A DNA stretch of 28,124 nt. Source: M55B175 sp964635265. Its GTDB lineage: Bacteria; Desulfobacterota; Desulfobacteria; Desulfobacterales; Desulfosalsimonadaceae. The stretch covers positions 1 through 28,124 of the forward strand of contig CAZWNV010000014.1 in NCBI GenBank assembly GCA_964635265.1, given 5' to 3'. Shown here piece by piece: positions 24,031 through 28,124 of this stretch. The notes below the pieces were generated by a model, which was not told where the DNA came from, did not search any database, and saw nothing but the letters and a program-made list of their open reading frames with translations. Position numbers and translations under genes: made by a program. Position 1 is the stretch's first letter; each line of letters starts with the position of its first letter.

Positions 24031-24243
24031 ATGGAGGAAAAAATCATTATCTACGGCAAGTCCGGCTGACCCTACACCCAGCGGGCTCGTGAGGCCTACA
24101 AAGATCATGAGTATGTGGATGTAAAGGCCAGTCGGGAAAACATGGACCGGATGCTCGCGGCTTCCGGCGGAAAACGCGATGTTCCGGTGATTGTGGCTGG
24201 AGACGAAGTGACCATCGGGTACGGTGGTACCTGAGGGGTTTGA
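24031..24243 (+). CDS. Putative double-Sec glutaredoxin-like selenoprotein (UXX-star type)
   Basis: An open frame starts at ATG 24031, 6 bases after AAGGAGG, and is interrupted by TGA at codon 13 (24067-24069) and TGA at codon 68 (24232-24234). It ends with GGG GTT TGA (stop 24241-24243). Read with selenocysteine it gives 70 residues: a beta strand KIIIYGKSG, the redox motif U-P-Y-T (13-16), a helix RAREAYKDH, EYVDVKAS, an amphipathic helix with ENMDRMLAASGGKRD, the thioredoxin-fold cis-Pro region DVPVIV (P52), and the terminus GYGGT-U-G-V. It would act as a cytoplasmic thiol/selenol redox protein. The C-terminal Sec-x-x-stop matches the UXX-star (seleno)protein family as I recall it. GU-loop hairpins lie about 20 nt after each TGA. 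Alternatives are termination at codon 68 (67 residues) or a decayed gene. Confidence 0.82.
24067..24097 (+). promoter_or_regulatory. Candidate SECIS element for Sec codon 13
   Basis: After the first in-frame TGA, GGGC (24083-24086) can pair with GCCT (24094-24097, one G-U pair). The apical loop holds GT at 24089-24090, about 20 nt from the TGA. The stem is short and needs a bulge if extended, so this is weaker than the second element. Bacterial SECIS hairpins lie within the coding region just after the UGA and are bound by SelB. Confidence 0.5.
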
Positions 24244-24266
24244 TACCTCAGGCGGTTTCGCCTGAG
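24232..24266 (+). promoter_or_regulatory. Candidate SECIS element for Sec codon 68
   Basis: CTCAGGCG (24247-24254) pairs perfectly with CGCCTGAG (24259-24266) around the loop GTTT, which starts 21 nt after the second TGA. The position and the GU in the loop fit a bacterial SECIS. There is no T-run after the stem (ACGATTGG follows), which argues against a simple terminator. It lies beyond the ordinary stop codon, so it is not needed to encode protein. Confidence 0.62.
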
Positions 24267-24310
24267 ACGATTGGATGAAGGCGGCAGGGCTTCGGCAATA
24301 ATGATGCGTG

Positions 24311-24371
24311 CGGGAGGACTCCCCTCCGGGTGCCGCGGGCGGTTCTGCCGGCACGGAGGGGAGTCCTCCCG
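24311..24371. repeat. Large GC-rich palindrome downstream of the selenoprotein gene
   Basis: The arms CGGGAGGACTCCCCTCCG (24311-24328) and CGGAGGGGAGTCCTCCCG (24354-24371) are perfectly complementary over 18 bp. An inner stem TGCCG/CGGCA (24331-24335 and 24349-24353) extends the structure. It lies in the gap between the selenoprotein gene and the convergent STAS-like gene. It could stop transcription from both sides, although no T-run is present, or it could be a dispersed palindromic repeat. Confidence 0.75.
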
Positions 24372-24395
24372 GGGAAAACCCGGAGCAGGGTGGGA

Positions 24396-24764
24396 CTAAT
24401 TTTGCTCATCCAAAAGCCGTTCCGCCTCCTCAACACTGGTTACATTTTTGGCGCGATATCCCAGGTCCAGGGACACGGTTTCAAATTGAAAATGGCCCAG
24501 CATGCCCACCTGCCGGTGCACGCGGACGACCGTGGACATGCCGGCTTCCAGCAGCGCCTGCTGGGCCTGTTTTAGGTATTCTTCAAATATTTCGTCCTGA
24601 TATTCATAATCCCGAAGGTCTGTCAGGCAGGTGAAGCCTTTTTTCAGCTTGACGCATTCGCTCTTTATTTTTTCCCTGATCCGGGCCATCTCCGCTTCAT
24701 CTTCGATTTTGCCGATCGTTACATAGATTCTGTTTTTCTCCAGATCCGCTCTGATGTCGTGCAT
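24396..24764 (-). CDS. STAS-like / anti-sigma antagonist-like protein
   Basis: This is a 122-residue cytoplasmic protein with an alternating strand-helix pattern: NRIYVTIGKIED (11-22), helix MARIREKIKSECVKL (26-40), FTCLTDLRDYE (44-54), helix EEYLKQAQQALLEAG (61-75), STVVRVH (77-83), and a C-terminal helix SVEEAERLLDE. This resembles STAS-fold proteins, which act as regulatory partners, although no conserved phosphorylatable Ser is obvious. The ATG at 24764 has GAGGGAG close upstream, and further in-frame extension has no better site. It diverges from the NifX-like gene. The assignment to the STAS superfamily is by pattern only. Confidence 0.62.
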   Translation of the reverse strand: MHDIRADLEKNRIYVTIGKIEDEAEMARIREKIKSECVKLKKGFTCLTDLRDYEYQDEIFEEYLKQAQQALLEAGMSTVVRVHRQVGMLGHFQFETVSLDLGYRAKNVTSVEEAERLLDEQN

Positions 24765-24848
24765 GCACTCCCTCTCTTCCTGAAGCCTGCTTCCGGATTT
24801 TTTCACTCTGTCCATATAGCAGTGTAAGTCTTTGTTTTTTATTGTTTT

Positions 24849-24877
24849 GATATGCAGCAATTCATGCTTCTTGTCAA
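24849..24877 (-). promoter_or_regulatory. Possible promoter of the STAS-like gene
   Basis: On the minus strand a perfect TTGACA (24872-24877) is followed after 17 bases by CATATC (24849-24854), a poor -10 match. The start codon at 24764 is about 80 bases downstream. Confidence 0.4.
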
Positions 24878-24993
24878 CTGAAAACGCCCCGGCCCCCCTA
24901 CAAAATGGAAATTTTTCGGGCTGCCGCACTTGTAGGCATGCCGGGCCTGCATTATTGTATTGATGGAAACTGCAAATATTATGGAGGATTGTT

Positions 24994-25422
24994 ATGAAGA
25001 TTGCTGTCAGCGCCAACGGAAAAGACATGGACAGTCAGGTGAATCCGCGTTTCGGTCGTTCTTCCGGCTTTGTTGTTTATGATACGGAAAGCGGCAAAGT
25101 TGTGTACCTAGACAATTCCAAAAACCTTGCACTGCCGCAGGGAGCCGGAATTCAAACCGCCAGCATGATTGCCGATACCGGGGCAGAGGTGTTGATTTCC
25201 GGCCAGATCGGCCCGAAGGCCGCGCAGGCTTTGAGCCGTTCGAATGTGCGGCTCTATTTTTGCTCCGGCGGCACCATAAAAGAGGCGATTGAGGCCTTTC
25301 AGCAGAACCGGCTGGAGCCTTTGACCGAGGACAAGGTGCAGGCCGGCTCCGGAAAAAGAGGCGGCCGCGGCATGGGCGGCGGCGGTGGCCAAGGTATGCG
25401 GGGCGGCGGCCGGCAAATGTAG
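24994..25422 (+). CDS. NifX/MTH1175-family dinitrogenase cofactor-type protein
   Basis: This 142-residue protein has the ribonuclease-H-like fold of the NifB/NafY/NifX/MTH1175 family, whose nif members bind FeMo-cofactor precursors. Family features are MKIAVSANGKDMDSQVNPRFGRS at the N terminus (residues 1-23), FVVYDTESG, GAGIQTASMIADTGAEVLISGQIGP in the core, and GTIKEAIEAF. The last 25 residues or so are a Gly/Arg-rich tail (GGRGMGGGGGQGM, RGGGRQM) common in stand-alone anaerobe members. These are thought to handle Fe-S or other metal clusters rather than nitrogenase cofactor. GGAGGA precedes the ATG. Two further genes follow on the same strand. No nif genes are present. Confidence 0.88.
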   Translation: MKIAVSANGKDMDSQVNPRFGRSSGFVVYDTESGKVVYLDNSKNLALPQGAGIQTASMIADTGAEVLISGQIGPKAAQALSRSNVRLYFCSGGTIKEAIEAFQQNRLEPLTEDKVQAGSGKRGGRGMGGGGGQGMRGGGRQM

Positions 25423-25478
25423 GATCCCCTGGAGAAAACCGGCCAGGTGCCCACCACTAAGGAAACGGGGGTGACTCC

Positions 25479-26276
25479 GTGGGGTTTAAGCAGAATTTAA
25501 AGCAGAAAATCCGCATTGACAGCTTGGCGCACCAGGTGCAGCTGTCTGTCGGACCTGCCGGCAGCGGCAGAAAAGTCGACCGGGACGCGGTGCGGTTTCT
25601 GGCGATGGCGGCAGGCTATGAAAAGGATAGCGGCCGGGGGATGGAGTTTTTCAGGCGCCCCCTGGACAAGGCTGCCGAACGCATCCTGGTGCTGGATAAC
25701 GAGCTGACGATATATCACAGCACCGTGGACGATGTACTGCTCCGCAAAAACCCCTCCCTCAGGGAAATGGTCAATTTCTTCAATATGGCGAAGATATTGA
25801 ACGATAAAGACGTGGCGGTGAGCAAGGGGACAGATTCGGTGGCCGCCCTGCAGACGGAATGCCTGGCGGGGCTGGACCTGTCCTGGAGCGAGGCGGATAT
25901 CACAGGGCTTGCCGGAGAGGGCAGGGATGCCCTGCTGGCAGAAGATGCCGCCGGGGTTCGCGAAATCCTGGGGCTTTTCGCTGAGATCCTGGATATGGCG
26001 CCGCCCCCCGTCCCCCTGTCTCTGCCGGGGATTTTCGTGCTGGGCACATCCCGTTCGGAGCAGGGCCGGACGGTGTTGTTCGGCCCCCTTGTGATTTATG
26101 AGAGCGGGGCCAATGCGCTCAAGTATTTTGACCGCCGCATGGACCGGGAAGAAATGAGCCGGACACAGGTTTATCTGGATATGGCGGGCGGCAGGGAGGA
26201 GGCCGACTGTGAGGGTGCAGAAGTGTTTGATCTCCTGGCCCGCCGGATACTGGAAGAATCACCGGAGCTTGCCTGA
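25479..26276 (+). CDS. Conserved hypothetical protein next to the NifX-like gene
   Basis: I do not recognise this 265-residue cytoplasmic protein. It starts with a basic segment (KQNLKQKIRIDSLAHQV), followed by VRFLAMAAGYEKDSGRGMEFF, RILVLDNELTIYHSTVDDVL and a helical NPSLREMVNFFNMAKI stretch. The centre is acidic and helical (DLSWSEADITGLAGEG), and the C-terminal third holds IFVLGTSRSEQGRTVLFGP and KYFDRRMDREEMSRTQVYL. It has no Cys cluster, membrane segment or signal. The start is GTG at 25479 with a GGGGG stretch about 7 bases upstream. The gene lies 56 bases after the NifX-like gene and is probably co-transcribed with it. Confidence 0.6.
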   Translation: MGFKQNLKQKIRIDSLAHQVQLSVGPAGSGRKVDRDAVRFLAMAAGYEKDSGRGMEFFRRPLDKAAERILVLDNELTIYHSTVDDVLLRKNPSLREMVNFFNMAKILNDKDVAVSKGTDSVAALQTECLAGLDLSWSEADITGLAGEGRDALLAEDAAGVREILGLFAEILDMAPPPVPLSLPGIFVLGTSRSEQGRTVLFGPLVIYESGANALKYFDRRMDREEMSRTQVYLDMAGGREEADCEGAEVFDLLARRILEESPELA

Positions 26277-26311
26277 GTATGCGGGAGTTGTTGTATCCGA
26301 AGTTTTTAAAA

Positions 26312-26360
26312 CGAACGTTCGCTCTTTTGTGTTGACTCCCTCCGCAAATTTGCCTACCAT
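26312..26360 (+). promoter_or_regulatory. Promoter with upstream palindrome before the HTH/ferredoxin gene
   Basis: TTGACT (26332-26337) is followed after 17 bases by TACCAT (26355-26360), about 70 bases before the ATG at 26434. Just upstream is the perfect 10-bp palindrome CGAACGTTCG (26312-26321), of a kind often bound by TetR-type regulators. The close packing of palindrome and -35 suggests regulated expression. Confidence 0.55.
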
Positions 26361-26433
26361 CCTTCCTGAATGCTTCGGGCGGTCCTGCCGCCGCAACCCA
26401 ACGCAATACGAGAAGGAAACAGGAGAGTGTGCC

Positions 26434-27495
26434 ATGGAATCGGTTTATGAAAAGCTCAGGCAGCGCCTCGACGATATGGGGACAGGATTTCCGGCCACCA
26501 GTGAAGGGGTGGAGGGAAAAATTCTGGAAAAACTGTTTACCGAGGCGGATGCGCGCATGTTTCTCATGATGACTCCCATGCTGGAGACCCCCGAGGCCGC
26601 TGCAGAGCGACTGGAACTGCCCGAGAAGAAGACCGCGGATCACCTGGAGGACATGGCAGGCCGCGGCCTTTTGTTCCGCCAGAAAAAAGGGGGCCGGGTT
26701 CGGTACGCGGCTGTTCCTTTCGTTGTGGGAATTTATGAGTTCCAGTTAAATCATGTGGACAGGGAACTGGCCGCGGATCTGGACGCCTATTACGAGGCGG
26801 CTCTGGGAAAAACCTTCCAATCCTATAATACCCCGGTCATGCGCACCATTCCAATTAATACGGAGATTGTCAGTGAATGGCCGGTTGCCGCGTACGAGGA
26901 TGCCCTTCGCATCATTGATTCCCAAAATACCATTGCACTGGCCCCCTGTATATGCCGGGTCACGGCTAGAAAGGCGGGCCGCGGCTGCGATAAACCTTTG
27001 GAGACCTGTTTTCTGTTCGGCTCTCATGCCCATTATTATGTGGACAATGGCATGGGCCGCTATATCGACAAGCAGGAGGCCAGGGAAATCATCAGGAAAA
27101 ATGACGAGGCCGGACTGGTTATGCAGCCTTTCAACTCGCAGCATGTCGGCGGGATGTGCAGTTGCTGCGGGTGCTGCTGCGGCATGCTCCGATCCCTGAA
27201 AAAACAGGCCAGTCCCGCGGATGCCGTAAAAAGCAATTTTTACGCGCAGGTGGATGAGCAGCTCTGCACCGGCTGCGGAACATGCGTAGAGCGCTGCCAG
27301 ATGGAGGCCGTGGAAGTGGGTGAGGAGACAGCGGTTGTGGATTTAAACCGCTGCATCGGCTGCGGCCTGTGCGTATCTTCCTGTCCGACGGGCGCCATGG
27401 GACTTGTGAAAAAGGCAGAGGAGAGCCTCTATACACCACCGGAAAACGGGATGGAAACTTATCTGCGCATTGCCAGGGAGCGCGGCAAGATGTAG
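26434..27495 (+). CDS. HTH plus Cys-rich 2[4Fe-4S] ferredoxin-domain protein
   Basis: This is a 353-residue cytoplasmic Fe-S protein. Residues about 30-95 look like a winged helix, with the AAERLELPEKKTADHLEDMAGRGLLF pattern of a MarR/ArsR-type HTH. Residues about 165-195 hold four Cys (172, 174, 185, 192), and 242-249 hold six Cys in CSCCGCCC. The C-terminal domain is a classic two-cluster ferredoxin: C278/281/284 with C288, and C307/310/313 with C317 (CxxCxxCxxxC). The protein therefore could bind three or more clusters. It may link electron transfer to a regulatory or enzyme-partner role. The ATG at 26434 has AGGAGA upstream. An in-frame extension would run into the preceding gene. It ends 2 bases before a convergent gene. 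Confidence 0.85.
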   Translation: MESVYEKLRQRLDDMGTGFPATSEGVEGKILEKLFTEADARMFLMMTPMLETPEAAAERLELPEKKTADHLEDMAGRGLLFRQKKGGRVRYAAVPFVVGIYEFQLNHVDRELAADLDAYYEAALGKTFQSYNTPVMRTIPINTEIVSEWPVAAYEDALRIIDSQNTIALAPCICRVTARKAGRGCDKPLETCFLFGSHAHYYVDNGMGRYIDKQEAREIIRKNDEAGLVMQPFNSQHVGGMCSCCGCCCGMLRSLKKQASPADAVKSNFYAQVDEQLCTGCGTCVERCQMEAVEVGEETAVVDLNRCIGCGLCVSSCPTGAMGLVKKAEESLYTPPENGMETYLRIARERGKM

Positions 27496-27497
27496 GC

Positions 27498-28124
27498 TTA
27501 TTTTTCCGGTAGAAAGCAGGCCTGCCGGGACAGCAGCTTGCCGGGCCCGCTTTTTTCCTCTGCCAGCGCATTGCAGATGGCCTGCTCCATCGGGGTCAGC
27601 TCCAGGGGTACAAGTTCCCGGATGCGGTTTTCCCTGCAGATCGCAGGGGTTTTCAGCCCTTCGGCCAGGGGAAAGACAATGCCCGGCGGAACCGGCGTGA
27701 TAAGCGCTACCCAGTAGGTGGACAGCAGGGTGGAGAAAAAGGGCACGCCTTTTACCCACCGCTTCAAGCCCCGCACCCGGGCATAGATTCGCATCAGATC
27801 CGCGTAGCTGACCACATCAGGGCCGCCGATGTCAAATGTGGCTCCGGCGGTTTCCGGGTTCTCCAGGCAGCCCGTCAGGTAGCCCAGCACGTTTTCCACT
27901 GCAATGGGCTGGGACTGCGTATAAATCCATTTCGGACAGAGCATGAGCGGCAGCCGTTCCACAAGATAGCGGATGATTTCAAATCCCGCACCTCCGGCAC
28001 CGATAATAACAGCCGCCCGCAGTACAGTCGCGGCCGCCTTCCCGGAGGAAAGAATTCTGCCTACCTCCTGGCGGCTTGCCAAGTGAGGGGAGATGCTGCC
28101 GGCTACTTCCCCCAAGCCACCGAG
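27498..28124 (-). CDS. NAD(P)-binding SDR-type protein, N terminus outside the window
   Basis: The frame is open to the right edge of the window, so the N-terminal part, including the nucleotide-binding GxxGxxG motif, is missing. The visible 208 residues continue an atypical short-chain dehydrogenase/NAD-dependent epimerase: GEVAGSISPHLASRQEVGR, TVLRAAVIIGAGGAGFEIIR, PIAVENVLGYLTGCLE, and TFDIGGPDVVSYADLMRIYA, which match the substrate-binding half of the family. The C terminus includes a hydrophobic WVALITPVPPG stretch and ends in FLPEK. Similar proteins are annotated as NAD(P)H-binding or complex I NDUFA9-like. A TTG near 28115 is not a likely start. The stop lies 2 bases from that of the convergent ferredoxin gene. 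Confidence 0.8.
   Translation of the reverse strand, partial: LGGLGEVAGSISPHLASRQEVGRILSSGKAAATVLRAAVIIGAGGAGFEIIRYLVERLPLMLCPKWIYTQSQPIAVENVLGYLTGCLENPETAGATFDIGGPDVVSYADLMRIYARVRGLKRWVKGVPFFSTLLSTYWVALITPVPPGIVFPLAEGLKTPAICRENRIRELVPLELTPMEQAICNALAEEKSGPGKLLSRQACFLPEK

Noticed and set aside
24031..24243. Reading the TGA-interrupted frame as a pseudogene
   Set aside because: Frame, ribosome-binding site and fold motifs are intact apart from two TGA codons that fall exactly at expected Sec positions, each with a GU-loop hairpin at matching distance. Random decay would not give this.
24955..24982. TTGTAT, 16 bases, TATTAT as a promoter for the NifX-like gene
   Set aside because: Transcription would start about 5 bases before the ATG and omit the GGAGGA ribosome-binding site.
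1..28124. tRNA, rRNA, CRISPR arrays, insertion sequences or att sites
   Set aside because: No cloverleaf, repeat-spacer pattern, transposase or integrase motif was found by reading.

Overview
The window looks like chromosomal DNA of a GC-rich, anaerobic, hydrogen-metabolising bacterium of the Desulfobacterota (former Deltaproteobacteria), probably a sulfate reducer or a syntroph. The evidence is a Desulfovibrio-type periplasmic [NiFe] hydrogenase with its maturation genes, a MTH1175/NifX-type protein with a Gly-rich tail, a Cys-rich HTH/ferredoxin protein, and what appears to be a selenoprotein with two in-frame UGA codons. No rRNA, tRNA, CRISPR array or transposase was seen.

Layout. Bases 1-5530 hold a TetR regulator, a tiny Cys-rich zinc-ribbon protein, a patatin-like hydrolase with an unknown protein behind it, an AMP-forming acyl-CoA ligase and a small two-helix membrane protein. 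Bases 5549-12863 are five minus-strand genes: a lipoprotein, an orphan PAS histidine kinase, an ATP-grasp ligase, a metal-dependent amidohydrolase and a membrane-anchored, diverged protein-kinase-like protein. surE follows on the plus strand from its own well-formed promoter.

Bases 13771-22713 are the hydrogenase locus: hypC-hypF-hypD-hypE, then the small subunit (Tat signal, three Fe-S clusters), the large subunit (NiFe ligands and cleavable tail) and its endopeptidase, with hypA converging on the endopeptidase from the other strand. HypF/HypC/HypD/HypE make the Fe(CN)2CO unit, HypA helps deliver nickel, and the protease then trims the large subunit so that the dimer can be exported by Tat. 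hypB and an electron-acceptor subunit are not in the window. Hairpins lie between hypD and hypE and directly after the large subunit gene, so expression is probably tuned within the operon.

Bases 22850-28124 are more mixed: a PstS-like binding protein, the putative selenoprotein, a STAS-like protein, the NifX-like protein with an unknown partner, the HTH/ferredoxin protein, and a truncated NAD(P)-binding protein at the window edge. The most notable item is the selenoprotein at 24031-24243. Standard translation stops at its codon 13 and misses it. It reads as a 70-residue glutaredoxin-like protein with Sec at position 13 and a C-terminal Sec-Gly-Val-stop, and hairpins with GU in the loop lie about 20 nt after each UGA.
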